Assembly: GCA_002162685.1 (NCBI GenBank)
Contig: MAAQ01000002.1
Coordinates: 248,001-312,000, forward strand
Source of the DNA: Flavobacteriales bacterium 33_180_T64
GTDB lineage: Bacteria; Bacteroidota; Bacteroidia; Flavobacteriales; Flavobacteriaceae
Reading direction: 5' to 3'
Length of the DNA stretch: 64,000 bases
The notes beneath the pieces are model-generated. The model did not search any database. It had not been told where the DNA came from and worked only from the letters and a program-made list of their open reading frames with translations. Of this stretch, positions 1 to 8,229 are shown piece after piece. The translations under genes and the position numbers were made by a program. Within the stretch, counting starts at the first letter, position 1, and the number at the start of each line of letters is the position of its first letter.

Positions 1-2
1 CC

Positions 3-1325
3 ATTCATACTGTTTATGGAGGTGCTAATTTATTCAAATCGAATACTACAGATATTTTAGGGAATATTGCGTTAAAGTCATTGTTGCATTATGCGCCTAA
101 TTTTATTGAATTTGGTAAGGCATTTAAATTAAAAGGAAGCAAAAAATTACCATCAAAAAATAAAAAGCAACAAAAACTTATAGAAGAGTTAGAGGCTTTA
201 TCTATTGATGAATTAAAAAATCATCCTGCTGGATTTTCGTATATCATCTACCAAAAGGTAATTGCTAAATTAAAAACAGAAGGCGTTGAAGATTTTAGAA
301 TAGATTTTGAAGATGGCTTTGGTAACCGTTCTGACAAGGAAGAAGACGAAACAGCAGTCACTGCAGCAACTCAAGTTGCAAAAGGGATGAAAGACAAAAC
401 AATATCTCCTTTTATTGGTATTAGAATCAAACCATTTACTGAAGAACTCAAAGAACGTGGTTTACGAACACTCGATATTTTTTTAAGTACATTACTTAGA
501 GTAACAAATGGAAAATTACCCGATAACTTTGTGGTAATGTTACCAAAAGTGACTATTAAAGAACAGGTGACTGCATTAATTTCCTTTTTCGAAATTATTG
601 AAGAACAATTCAATTTAGAGCCTGGAATCCTAAAAATGGAAATGATGGTTGAAACCACACAAGCTATCATTTCAGAAAAAGGTATAAATCCATTACGTGA
701 ATTTATTACAACAAGCAAAGGACGTTGTACTGGCATGCACTTTGGCACTTATGACTATACAGCATCAAATAATATCACAGCACGTTATCAAGAAATGGAT
801 CACGATGTTTGTGATTTCGCACATTATATGACCAAAGTCGCTTTAGCTCATACTGGCGTTTGGCTCTCCGATGGCGCAACCAACACCATGCCAATTGGTC
901 CTCATCGTGGTGATTTAACAAAAACTCAAGAACAAGAAAACAAAGATGTGGTACATCGCGCTTGGAGAAAAGGATATGGTCATATTCGTCATTCGTTATA
1001 TAAAGGATTATATCAAGGTTGGGATTTAAATCCTGCACAATTACCAATGCGTTATACCGCTGTTTATGCTTTCTTTTTGGAAAGTTATGATGATGCCGTT
1101 TTACGTTTAAAAACCTTTGTTGAAAAAGCCGCTCAAGCAACGTTAATTGGTGATACATTTGATGATGCGGCAACTGGACAAGGTCTTTTAAACTACTTTT
1201 TAAAAGCACTTAATAGTGGCGCAATTACTATTGATGAAGTGCTAGCAACTGGCTTAACATTAGATGAAATTAGAACACGTTCGTTTGCCAAAATACTAAA
1301 GGATAGACGTGAAAAATTGAAGTAA
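3..1325 (+). CDS. DUF6986 aldolase/citrate-lyase-like protein (5' truncated)
   Basis: The frame is open to the left edge of the window, and the residues before the first possible start (HTVYGGANLFKS) already look like the body of the family, so the N-terminus lies outside. The rest resembles the HpcH/HpaI-citrate lyase TIM-barrel fold: an acidic metal-binding stretch (DFRIDFEDGFG), a later MMVETTQAI strand with a candidate metal-binding Glu, and a THFGTYDYTAS-like segment (here MHFGTYDYTAS). The family is known as DUF6986; its substrate is not established to my knowledge. It converges with the minus-strand NTPase gene 30 bases downstream. A link to purine catabolism is suggested only by the nearby xdhC-like gene. 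Confidence 0.75.
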   Translation: MHTVYGGANLFKSNTTDILGNIALKSLLHYAPNFIEFGKAFKLKGSKKLPSKNKKQQKLIEELEALSIDELKNHPAGFSYIIYQKVIAKLKTEGVEDFRIDFEDGFGNRSDKEEDETAVTAATQVAKGMKDKTISPFIGIRIKPFTEELKERGLRTLDIFLSTLLRVTNGKLPDNFVVMLPKVTIKEQVTALISFFEIIEEQFNLEPGILKMEMMVETTQAIISEKGINPLREFITTSKGRCTGMHFGTYDYTASNNITARYQEMDHDVCDFAHYMTKVALAHTGVWLSDGATNTMPIGPHRGDLTKTQEQENKDVVHRAWRKGYGHIRHSLYKGLYQGWDLNPAQLPMRYTAVYAFFLESYDDAVLRLKTFVEKAAQATLIGDTFDDAATGQGLLNYFLKALNSGAITIDEVLATGLTLDEIRTRSFAKILKDRREKLK

Positions 1326-1355
1326 CAGATGTTGTGTCAAGTACAGAATGATAAA

Positions 1356-1844
1356 TCAATCAAGTTTAACTAAATCTTCTTTTTTTATAATTGAATAATG
1401 AGAGATATCATAATGTGCAATAATTTCATATAATAAAGATTCTCGCACAACCAAAATCAAATGCTCTTTATCATTTAATATATATTGAGGTATAATCATT
1501 TTAGCTGAAGCATGTAAACCGGTATTCTTAAGTTCTAATTTTCCTAATTCGTCAATAATCAAGTATCGGTTTTCTTTATTTGAAGTTAGAGATATTACAA
1601 AATCGTTAGCCTTTTCGAAAGCAGATTTTAGAAATCGAAATGGTCCAACTTGTATAATGTCATTTATATTCTCAGTCTCTACTTCAAGAGAAAATATCCC
1701 TTTCGATTTTATTTTTAAAAAATAACGTTTCCCTTTCTCATTATCTGGACATAATACCCCATCAACATCTGTTCTATTTTTAGTCCATTCTAACAATGTC
1801 GTTGTTTTCCCTGTCCTAATAGCTTCTGAAAGAATGTATATCAT
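1356..1844 (-). CDS. THEP1-type nucleoside-triphosphatase
   Basis: A 162-residue P-loop protein of the NTPase_1/THEP1 family. The N-terminus carries a degenerate Walker A (SEAIRTGKTTT) followed by LLEW, and a Walker B YLIIDELGKLEL lies near residue 100; both are typical of the family, which hydrolyses NTPs of uncertain physiological identity. It is the last gene of an overlapping trio: its start overlaps the preceding membrane-protein stop by four bases (ATGA type). The coupling to XdhC hints at a role in cofactor or nucleotide handling, but this is inference. Confidence 0.75.
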   Translation of the reverse strand: MIYILSEAIRTGKTTTLLEWTKNRTDVDGVLCPDNEKGKRYFLKIKSKGIFSLEVETENINDIIQVGPFRFLKSAFEKANDFVISLTSNKENRYLIIDELGKLELKNTGLHASAKMIIPQYILNDKEHLILVVRESLLYEIIAHYDISHYSIIKKEDLVKLD

Positions 1845-2848
1845 TCCGAAGAGGTCTTAAAATGAATGCAATTAGAAATACTATTCGCCATAAAATATTT
1901 AAAACGGGTATAGCCTTTTAAATGTTTAGTTTCTTTCCAAGTGAATGAAATTATCTGCCTGAAATACGGAAATAAATCCATCGCATTAGCAATATCTTCT
2001 TTGTATTGCGATTCTTTTTTATTGAGATATTTACGGATCATTTTCAATAGTAAAGGGCCTAAAACCAAATACCAAAATATTAAAATCAAAAAGCTACGGA
2101 GGAGGATATAAATAGCTTTTTTCCAACCAAATAAAGCGTCTCCAAAAATGGTAAATGCTAAAACAATAACTGTCACTGTAATAAACCAAACCCAAATAAC
2201 CTTTGCTTTGAATGACACCTTCTTTTTATTGTCTTTCAAAGCAACACCTTTAAGGTCTAAATAAAAATCAACCTCTTTTTTATTTGCTATAATTTCAATG
2301 ATACTTTTTATAAAGATTCCTGCTAAGAGTCCCGTAAAACCATAAATAAAAAGATAAAGTGCAATTAAAACCGAAGTTGTTGATGTATCTATTAAAAGAT
2401 TTATTTTACTCTGAATCCAAGCACCATAAATATCAATAGCATCCCAAAGATCTGTTCCATAAATCACAGTCAATACCACTAATTTCTGAAGTGCAGATTG
2501 CAAGAATGTTACCATTCCTAATAAGATAAGCGTGACACCTTTCCAAGAAAACTTAGAAAATAGAAAGGCTCCAAAAACAGCTTGAAAACTCACTGAAATA
2601 TAAGCCGCAAATGGCGAATATGGGCTCACTGCCATTTTTATAACAAGAACAATAATTAAAGCTTTTAATAGGGATTGCCATTTATTCTCAGCATAATACG
2701 CGATTAAACTAATAAGTAAAATAGCGACTCCTCCAACAATTAATCCTGTAAATGGCGAATTAAACACGTGCAAAAAACCACCAAGACCCGATTCATTTAA
2801 AGCCCAAAGTGCTGTTAATTTATCAATAATAGATTTGTTATTTTTCAT
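1841..2848 (-). CDS. Polytopic membrane protein of unknown function
   Basis: A 335-residue integral membrane protein with about seven hydrophobic segments: several in the N-terminal 190 residues, then a cytoplasmic-looking basic stretch (near residues 185-210), then two more, ending in a charged tail. I do not recognise a family with certainty. It sits between an XdhC-like gene and a THEP1-like NTPase with four-base overlaps at both ends, so the three are almost certainly translated together. A membrane protein plus a P-loop NTPase could suggest a transport or membrane maturation unit, but no transporter signature is visible. Confidence 0.6.
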   Translation of the reverse strand: MKNNKSIIDKLTALWALNESGLGGFLHVFNSPFTGLIVGGVAILLISLIAYYAENKWQSLLKALIIVLVIKMAVSPYSPFAAYISVSFQAVFGAFLFSKFSWKGVTLILLGMVTFLQSALQKLVVLTVIYGTDLWDAIDIYGAWIQSKINLLIDTSTTSVLIALYLFIYGFTGLLAGIFIKSIIEIIANKKEVDFYLDLKGVALKDNKKKVSFKAKVIWVWFITVTVIVLAFTIFGDALFGWKKAIYILLRSFLILIFWYLVLGPLLLKMIRKYLNKKESQYKEDIANAMDLFPYFRQIISFTWKETKHLKGYTRFKYFMANSISNCIHFKTSSE

Positions 2849-3615
2849 TTTTTATAATGCACTTGTAATAGTTGCGCCACCACACTTATAGCAATTTCTT
2901 TAGGTGTATCGCCTCCTGTCTTTAATCCAATTGGACACACGACATTAGTCATCCCTTCTTTTATATTCATCTCTTTAATAAGCATATTATTAAAACGAAC
3001 TTTTTTAGTTTTACTCCCAATAAGTCCTAAAAATTTGGTCTCGTGTTTCAAGGCCATTGTTATAATTTCAAAATCAATAGCATGATTATGAGTTAATACT
3101 AAAACATAACAATTGTCACCCCATTTTACGACATCTCTAAATGTTTTGAAATCGTTTTCATTGACACAAACTTGTTGAATACACTTATCGATACTAATAC
3201 TAGAAAACCAATTTTCACGAGAATCTATAAGACGAACTTTAAAAGGAGTATCAATTAATAGCTTGGAAATCTCAACACCAATATGTCCTGCTCCAAATAA
3301 AAATAATTCTGGTGATTGATTCATTGGTTCTATCATAAATTCTACTTTTCCGCCACAACACTGCTCAAATTCAGGACCTAAAGTATAGCTGGATTCAATA
3401 ATTCTATTCTCTTTAATTGCAATTACAGCTTCATCAATAGCCTTATACTCTAGCTTTCCACCTCCTATAGTTCCATAGATTGTTTTATCAACAGTAACAA
3501 TCATTCGCGATGACACCACACATGGCGTTGACCCTAAGCATTTTGTTATTGTCACTAAAGCAATAGGCTCTTGCTTGTCTTTAAATTCTGATAATAATTC
3601 AATCCAGTTCTGCAT
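2845..3615 (-). CDS. XdhC/CoxI family protein
   Basis: 256 residues with the two-part XdhC layout. The N-terminal CoxI-type domain contains LGSTPCVVSSRMIV, GTIGGGKLE and the family's CCGG motif (CCGGKVEFMIEP). The C-terminal half is a Rossmann fold starting LFLFGAGHIGVEI and ending with a GLIGSKTKK segment and TGGDTPKEIAIS. XdhC proteins bind and sulphurate molybdenum cofactor for xanthine dehydrogenase-type enzymes. No molybdenum hydroxylase gene is visible in this window. First gene of an overlapping minus-strand trio; the 188-base region upstream is shared with the divergent arsenosugar cluster. Confidence 0.85.
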   Translation of the reverse strand: MQNWIELLSEFKDKQEPIALVTITKCLGSTPCVVSSRMIVTVDKTIYGTIGGGKLEYKAIDEAVIAIKENRIIESSYTLGPEFEQCCGGKVEFMIEPMNQSPELFLFGAGHIGVEISKLLIDTPFKVRLIDSRENWFSSISIDKCIQQVCVNENDFKTFRDVVKWGDNCYVLVLTHNHAIDFEIITMALKHETKFLGLIGSKTKKVRFNNMLIKEMNIKEGMTNVVCPIGLKTGGDTPKEIAISVVAQLLQVHYKK

Positions 3616-3726
3616 TCGATATAAAAAGAGAATTTAAATGTAATACTTTTTTAGAGCAAACCATATTTGAAATTAACCATAAGCGTAATTCAAAGAAATA
3701 AATTAGTAATCTGATAAATTTTCTGT

Positions 3727-3734
3727 TAAGTTTG
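3727..3734 (+). promoter_or_regulatory. Candidate promoter -7 box of the arsenosugar cluster
   Basis: TAAGTTTG fits the Bacteroidota TAnnTTTG -7 consensus and lies 69 bases before the first arsenosugar gene. No clear TTTG -33 box is present at the expected distance, so the call is tentative. If it is real, the transcript leader would be about 60 bases and would contain the palindrome at 3762-3777. Confidence 0.35.
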
Positions 3735-3761
3735 ATAATAAATATCGACAAAAAATAATAG

Positions 3762-3777
3762 CTACATTTCTATGTAG
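3762..3777. promoter_or_regulatory. 16-base inverted repeat upstream of arsenosugar cluster
   Basis: Perfect arms CTACAT and ATGTAG are separated by TTCT, 26 bases before the start codon at 3804. It could be an operator for a dimeric regulator or a small leader hairpin. No arsR-like gene lies in the window, so the cognate regulator is unknown. Confidence 0.4.
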
Positions 3778-3803
3778 ATAGAATAACCCCTGAAATTTTA
3801 AAC

Positions 3804-4139
3804 ATGTCAAAAACATATTACGATCCTGCCGACTTAAGAAAATTTGGAAAGATCACCGAGTGGAGTGAAGAGTTAGGCAATAAATTTTTTGAGTACTACG
3901 GAAAAGTTTTTGAAGAAGGCGCACTAACAGCTCGCGAAAAATCATTGATAGCCTTGGCTGTTGCCCATACAGAGCAATGCCCTTATTGTATTGATGCGTA
4001 TACAAAAGACGGTTTACAAAGAGGTGTAACGAAAGAAGAAATGATGGAAGCCATTCATGTTGGAGCAGCTATAAAAAGTGGTGCGACATTAGTGCATGGT
4101 GTACAAATGATGAATAAAGTAAATAAATTAGACGGTTAA
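3804..4139 (+). CDS. Arsenosugar biosynthesis-associated AhpD-like peroxidase
   Basis: 111 residues of the carboxymuconolactone decarboxylase/AhpD fold. The redox pair is CPYC at residues 59-62, preceded by REKSLIALAVAHTEQ, followed by the helix DAYTKDGLQRGVTKEEMMEAIHV. This short form is the one repeatedly found with arsS and arsM (annotated as arsenosugar biosynthesis-associated peroxidase-like protein). A likely role is thiol-disulphide or peroxide handling during arsenic methylation; the exact reaction is not established. It heads the plus-strand arsenosugar cluster and is separated from arsS by a 118-base gap that contains a nested palindromic element. Confidence 0.88.
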   Translation: MSKTYYDPADLRKFGKITEWSEELGNKFFEYYGKVFEEGALTAREKSLIALAVAHTEQCPYCIDAYTKDGLQRGVTKEEMMEAIHVGAAIKSGATLVHGVQMMNKVNKLDG

Positions 4140-4145
4140 TATTTT

Positions 4146-4219
4146 GGCGTTACCTAAAGGTCAGGCTTTCGGCAGTTGCTCTCTTTGAGGAGCTCCAACA
4201 AAGCCTCTATCCTTAACGC
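4146..4219 (+). repeat. Nested palindromic intergenic element (REP/MITE-like)
   Basis: A stretch of about 74 bases, more GC-rich than its surroundings, between the peroxidase gene and arsS. Three concentric inverted pairs are visible: GCGTTA (4147-4152) with TAACGC (4214-4219), AGGCTTT (4163-4169) with AAAGCCT (4200-4206), and an inner GTTG/CAAC pair around a small hairpin. Elements with ends of the GGCGTTA...TAACGC type are, from memory, dispersed between genes in many Flavobacteriaceae. This is the only copy I found in the window. As RNA it could fold into a long stem and affect readthrough into arsS. Confidence 0.55.
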
Positions 4220-4257
4220 AGATTGTAATAAATAGAAACCTTAGTCTTTAAATTAAT

Positions 4258-5322
4258 ATGACAAAACTAAAGACCCAATCCTTACAAAAAAAAGGAAGTG
4301 ATTTAGCCCAAAGCAATAGACAATTAGAAATTCTCTCTAACGGAATATTTAAAAACGGAGAGCTACCAACGTTTAAACAGAAAATTTCTGAAACAAGTCA
4401 ATTTCCGCTAAAAGCTAAAAAGCTTGAAATTTTACAAATCAATGTTGGCTACATGTGCAACCAAGTTTGTGAACACTGCCATGTAGATGCTGGTCCTGAC
4501 CGAAAGGAAATCATGACTCGAGACACTATGAAGCAATGCTTGGAAGTTATAAAAAATTCTGGTGCTCATACTTTAGATTTAACTGGTGGTGCTCCAGAAA
4601 TGAATCCAGATTTTAGATGGTTTGTCGAAGAAGCTGCTAAAGTGGGCATCAAAGATTTTATAGTGCGTTCTAACTTAACTATTATTCGAGCGAATAAAAA
4701 ATATTACGATTTACCGCAATTCTTTAAAAAACATAATGTACATGTAGTAAGCTCTATGCCACACTGGACAAAAGGGAAAACTGACAAACAACGTGGTGAT
4801 GGTGTTTTTGATAAATCGATAAAAGCCTTACAAGAACTTAACGCTGTTGGTTATGGAATGCCAGAGAGTGATTTACGACTAGACTTAGTGTACAATCCAT
4901 CAGGCGCATTTTTACCAGGAGACCAGATGTCTATGGAAAAAGATTTTAAAAAGGCATTAATGGATGATTTCGAAATTCAATTTCACAATCTATTTGCGAT
5001 TACTAATTTACCAATTGCGCGTTTTCTAGATTATTTAATCGCATCAGAAAACTATGAAGATTATATGTATCAACTTGTAGAAGCTTACAATCCAGTAGCT
5101 GTTGGTAAGGTTATGTGTACAAATACCCTTTCTATTAGTTGGGATGGTTATTTATTTGATTGTGATTTTAATCAAATGTTAGAATTGCCTGTAAATAGTA
5201 AAGCTAAACACATTTCAGAATTTAACGAAGACCTCTTAGAAGGTCGTAATATTGTCATTTCTCAACATTGTTATGGTTGCACTGCTGGTGCAGGAAGTAG
5301 TTGTCAAGGTGTTGTTGCTTAA
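4258..5322 (+). CDS. arsS: Arsenosugar biosynthesis radical SAM protein ArsS
   Basis: 354 residues. The radical SAM 4Fe-4S motif CNQVCEHC occupies residues 67-74, followed by HVDAGPDRKE and the LDLTGGAPEMNP segment that binds SAM. The C-terminus is cysteine-rich (CMCTN-like region, FDCDFNQML, then CYGCTAGAGSSCQG), matching the radical SAM/Cys-rich ArsS family. ArsS is thought to transfer the 5'-deoxyadenosyl group of SAM onto methylated arsenic, giving 5'-deoxy-5'-dimethylarsinoyl-adenosine, the arsenosugar precursor. The next gene starts only three bases after its stop, so they are probably co-transcribed. Confidence 0.93.
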   Translation: MTKLKTQSLQKKGSDLAQSNRQLEILSNGIFKNGELPTFKQKISETSQFPLKAKKLEILQINVGYMCNQVCEHCHVDAGPDRKEIMTRDTMKQCLEVIKNSGAHTLDLTGGAPEMNPDFRWFVEEAAKVGIKDFIVRSNLTIIRANKKYYDLPQFFKKHNVHVVSSMPHWTKGKTDKQRGDGVFDKSIKALQELNAVGYGMPESDLRLDLVYNPSGAFLPGDQMSMEKDFKKALMDDFEIQFHNLFAITNLPIARFLDYLIASENYEDYMYQLVEAYNPVAVGKVMCTNTLSISWDGYLFDCDFNQMLELPVNSKAKHISEFNEDLLEGRNIVISQHCYGCTAGAGSSCQGVVA

Positions 5323-5325
5323 TTT

Positions 5326-6003
5326 ATGAATAACAAAACAGCCATATTAATCTTTGCTAATTCTGCTCAACTTGAAGCGGTTCAAAAACCATTTCATTCT
5401 TCAGAAGTTTTATTTGATGCACTTAATGATCAAACTTTAAAAATCGCAAAAAGATCTGGCTTACCTTATTTTTTATCTTCAGAAAAAAACCAGAAAGGCG
5501 CCTCTTTTGGTGAACGTTTTACAAATGCAATACAATCTGTTTACGAAAAAGGATTCCATAATGTAATTGCTATAGGAAATGACACACCACATTTGCAAAC
5601 ACAGCATATTTTAAAAGCGGCGAATCGATTACTACAAAATGATATTGTTTTAGGCCCTTCAAAAGATGGTGGTTTTTATTTAATAGGTATAAAACATACG
5701 CATTTTAATATAGAAAATTTCCTAAAACTACCTTGGCAAACCTCACGATTAAACCAAAGTATATCAAAGCTAGTAACTTCAAAAAAGAGTAGCATAACCT
5801 ATTTAGAAGGACTTAATGATATTAATTCTGTTTCAGATGCAAAAGCCATTATAAATAGTTTTAGAAATGTTTCAAAACAAATCAAACAACTATTACAGTT
5901 ATATATTTCAGTAGAACAAAAAACAGACTACAATCCTAATCATCTCATTCCTATATTTAATCGAGATACTTATTTTAATAAGGGCTCTCCTTTCCTAGTA
6001 TAA
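5326..6003 (+). CDS. Divergent TIGR04282/DUF2064 glycosyltransferase-like protein
   Basis: 225 residues. The middle resembles the TIGR04282 arsenosugar-cluster glycosyltransferases: SFGERFTNA, IAIGNDTPHL and LGPSKDGGFYLIG. The N-terminal nucleotide-binding signature seen in the sister protein encoded at 7618-8229 (PELGKCKTRLAK) is missing; here the equivalent stretch reads ANSAQLEAVQKPF. The C-terminus is also longer. It may be a degenerate or regulatory paralogue, or may use a different donor. It starts three bases after arsS and is followed by a 110-base gap before arsM. Confidence 0.75.
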   Translation: MNNKTAILIFANSAQLEAVQKPFHSSEVLFDALNDQTLKIAKRSGLPYFLSSEKNQKGASFGERFTNAIQSVYEKGFHNVIAIGNDTPHLQTQHILKAANRLLQNDIVLGPSKDGGFYLIGIKHTHFNIENFLKLPWQTSRLNQSISKLVTSKKSSITYLEGLNDINSVSDAKAIINSFRNVSKQIKQLLQLYISVEQKTDYNPNHLIPIFNRDTYFNKGSPFLV

Positions 6004-6026
6004 AACTCAAAACATATACATAAACA

Positions 6027-6054
6027 TCACGCCTTCAACACGCGAAGAACGTGA
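6027..6054 (+). repeat. Imperfect hairpin between TIGR04282 gene and arsM
   Basis: TCACG (6027-6031) pairs with CGTGA (6050-6054) and CTTC (6033-6036) with GAAG (6044-6047) around a seven-base loop. There is no U-tract directly after it, so it is not a typical intrinsic terminator. It may be an mRNA processing or stabilising stem within the cluster. Confidence 0.3.
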
Positions 6055-6113
6055 CTTACTAATTACAAACAAGAATTTGGGTGTTATCCCTAATATAAAA
6101 AATACAATAAATT

Positions 6114-7082
6114 ATGAGTTATTTAGAAACCACACACGATGTCTATAAAGAAGCTGCTTTAACACCAGATGTTGGATTATGTTGTACAACAAATCCTATT
6201 TGGGAATTACCTGGATTAAAAATCCCTAGAATTATGCAGGAAATGAATTATGGTTGCGGAAGCACTGTACATGCAAGAGATTTATCAAATAACCCTAAAA
6301 TGCTATATGTTGGTGTTGGTGGTGGTATGGAACTCTTACAATTTTCTTACTTCAACCGTCAAAAGAGTGGTGTTATTGGCATAGATGTCGTTGATGAAAT
6401 GTTAGAAGCGTCTAGGCAAAATTTTAAAATTGCCGAAGAACAAAATAGTTGGTTTAAAAGTGAGTTTGTAGATCTTAAAAAAGGAGATGCAATGCACCTT
6501 CCTGTTGAAGATAACAGCATTGATGTCGCAGCTCAAAACTGTCTTTTTAATATTTTTAAGGCAGACGATTTAAAGAAAGCCATTGAAGAAATGTACCGTG
6601 TTCTAAAACCTCATGGCCGTTTAGTTATGAGTGACCCTACTTGCGAACAACCTATGAATGATGAATTGCGTAATGATGAACGTTTAAGAGCATTATGTTT
6701 AAGTGGTAGTCTTTCTATAGCTGAATATGTAAAAGCATTAACAGATGTTGGTTTTGGCACTATTGAAATTAGAGCTCGTAAACCTTACAGAATTTTAGAT
6801 CCTAAAAATTATCCTACTGATGAATTAATCTATATCGAGTCTATTGAAGTTGCTGCAATTAAAGATCCTATGCCTGAAGATGGCCCTTGTGTTTTTACTG
6901 GAAAAGCTGCAATCTATTATGGAGAAGACGATTATTTTGATGATAAAAAAGGACATGTTCTTTTAAAGAATCAGCCTTTAGCAATTTGCGATAAAACTGC
7001 TGGAGCATTACAAGAGTTAGGTAGAGATGACATCTATTTTAGTGAATCTACTTTTCATTATGATGGTGGTGGTTGCTGCTAA
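6114..7082 (+). CDS. arsM: Arsenosugar biosynthesis arsenite methyltransferase ArsM
   Basis: 322-residue class I SAM-dependent methyltransferase. The Rossmann motif I appears as MLYVGVGGGMEL (about residues 63-74), followed by GVIGIDVVDEMLE, a KKGDAMHLPVEDNSID segment and the post-motif MYRVLKPHGRLVMSDPTC. Cysteines that could bind As(III) are CC at 23-24, C48 and a C-terminal GGGCC. ArsM methylates arsenite using SAM and thiols; in this cluster it supplies the methylated arsenical for ArsS. The start fits the family N-terminus (YLETTHDVYKEAALTPDVGLCCTTNPIW region). The rhodanese gene follows after 17 bases. Confidence 0.93.
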   Translation: MSYLETTHDVYKEAALTPDVGLCCTTNPIWELPGLKIPRIMQEMNYGCGSTVHARDLSNNPKMLYVGVGGGMELLQFSYFNRQKSGVIGIDVVDEMLEASRQNFKIAEEQNSWFKSEFVDLKKGDAMHLPVEDNSIDVAAQNCLFNIFKADDLKKAIEEMYRVLKPHGRLVMSDPTCEQPMNDELRNDERLRALCLSGSLSIAEYVKALTDVGFGTIEIRARKPYRILDPKNYPTDELIYIESIEVAAIKDPMPEDGPCVFTGKAAIYYGEDDYFDDKKGHVLLKNQPLAICDKTAGALQELGRDDIYFSESTFHYDGGGCC

Positions 7083-7099
7083 ATAAGCATCTATTATTT

Positions 7100-7603
7100 A
7101 TGAAAAAAGCATATGCCCTATTTACAGTACTATTTGTTATCGTTCAGTTTATTAGTGCTCAAGAATCATTAGATGATGTATTGAAACGTTATAATAACAA
7201 TGACATCCCTTATATCTCAGTTGAAGAATTAGTGGCACAAAAAGCAACCATTACACTTCTGGATGTAAGAGAATTTAAAGAATATAATGTAAGTCATCTA
7301 AAAGGTGCTATTTATGTTGGGTACGATGATTTTCAGTTAGAAAAAATAACAACTCAAATTCCGACTAGAAATAAAACCATTGTAGTCTATTGTTCTTTAG
7401 GGATACGATCAGAAGTGATTGCTAATAAATTAAAAAAGGCAGGTTATACAAATGTTAGAAACCTTTATGGTGGTATTTTTGAATGGAAAAACAAAGATTT
7501 TGATGTGTATAATTCTGAAGAAAAAAAGACAGATAGCATTCATACCTATTCAAAAACCTGGAGCAAATGGCTAAATAAAGGCACAAAAGTGTATTCTGAA
7601 TAA
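7100..7603 (+). CDS. Exported rhodanese-domain protein
   Basis: 167 residues from the ATG at 7100. A TTG at 7073 inside the arsM end is open in frame but would spoil the signal peptide MKKAYALFTVLFVIVQFISAQ-type, so the ATG is preferred. The mature part is a single rhodanese domain (LLDVREFKEYNVSHLKGAIYV) with the active-site loop YCSLGIRSE, whose Cys would carry a persulphide. It is predicted to be periplasmic. It lies between arsM and the second TIGR04282 gene, a position it shares with other flavobacterial arsenosugar clusters as I recall them; a sulphur-transfer or thioarsenic role is conjecture. Confidence 0.85.
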   Translation: MKKAYALFTVLFVIVQFISAQESLDDVLKRYNNNDIPYISVEELVAQKATITLLDVREFKEYNVSHLKGAIYVGYDDFQLEKITTQIPTRNKTIVVYCSLGIRSEVIANKLKKAGYTNVRNLYGGIFEWKNKDFDVYNSEEKKTDSIHTYSKTWSKWLNKGTKVYSE

Positions 7604-7617
7604 AATAATAGCAACAA

Positions 7618-8229
7618 ATGACTAACAACGCTTTAATTATATTTACCAGAAACCCAGAACTGGGAAAATGTAAAACACGTTTAGCAAAAACTTTAGGAGA
7701 TCAATCTGCTCTCGACATCTATAAATATTTGCTCCAACATACAGCAAATGTTGCAAAAAAAGTTCAAACTAATCGTTATGTTTTTTATTCTGTAGAGATC
7801 AACCAAAATGATATTTGGAGTACAAATAACTTTATTAAAAAACTCCAGAAAGGTCATGATTTAGGAGAACGTATGCATAATGCTTTTAATGAACTATTAC
7901 ATTTGGGTCATGAAAAAGTAGTCATTATTGGTAGTGATTTATTAGATTTAAATGCAGAGCTTATTGAGCATGCTTTTCAAAAATTAGATCATAATGATGT
8001 CGTTATAGGTCCTGCTGAAGATGGCGGATATTATCTTCTAGGAATGAAATCAATGCAACAAGACGTATTTAAAAATAAAGCTTGGGGAACCGAAACTGTT
8101 AGAGAAGCCACTATAAAGAATTTACAAAATAGTAATGTATATCTATTAAAAGAATTAAATGATATTGATACTTTTGATGACATGAAACATTACGACCAAC
8201 TTAAACCATTTTATAAAACAGATGATTAA
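7618..8229 (+). CDS. TIGR04282 family arsenosugar biosynthesis glycosyltransferase
   Basis: 203 residues, a GT-A-like DUF2064 protein. The N-terminal nucleotide-binding loop is intact (RNPELGKCKTRLAKTLGD), followed by GHDLGERMHNAF, VIIGSDLLDLN and GPAEDGGYYLLGMK, where the acidic residues would hold metal and donor. It probably transfers a sugar or sugar-like group in arsenosugar assembly; the acceptor is unproven. Its last eight bases overlap the purine nucleoside phosphorylase gene, implying translational coupling. Compare the divergent paralogue at 5326-6003. Confidence 0.88.
   Translation: MTNNALIIFTRNPELGKCKTRLAKTLGDQSALDIYKYLLQHTANVAKKVQTNRYVFYSVEINQNDIWSTNNFIKKLQKGHDLGERMHNAFNELLHLGHEKVVIIGSDLLDLNAELIEHAFQKLDHNDVVIGPAEDGGYYLLGMKSMQQDVFKNKAWGTETVREATIKNLQNSNVYLLKELNDIDTFDDMKHYDQLKPFYKTDD

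Noticed and set aside
371-1209. Open frames on the minus strand inside the DUF6986-like gene
   Set aside because: They are antisense to a well-supported coding frame, have no recognisable domains and no promoter; treated as shadows.
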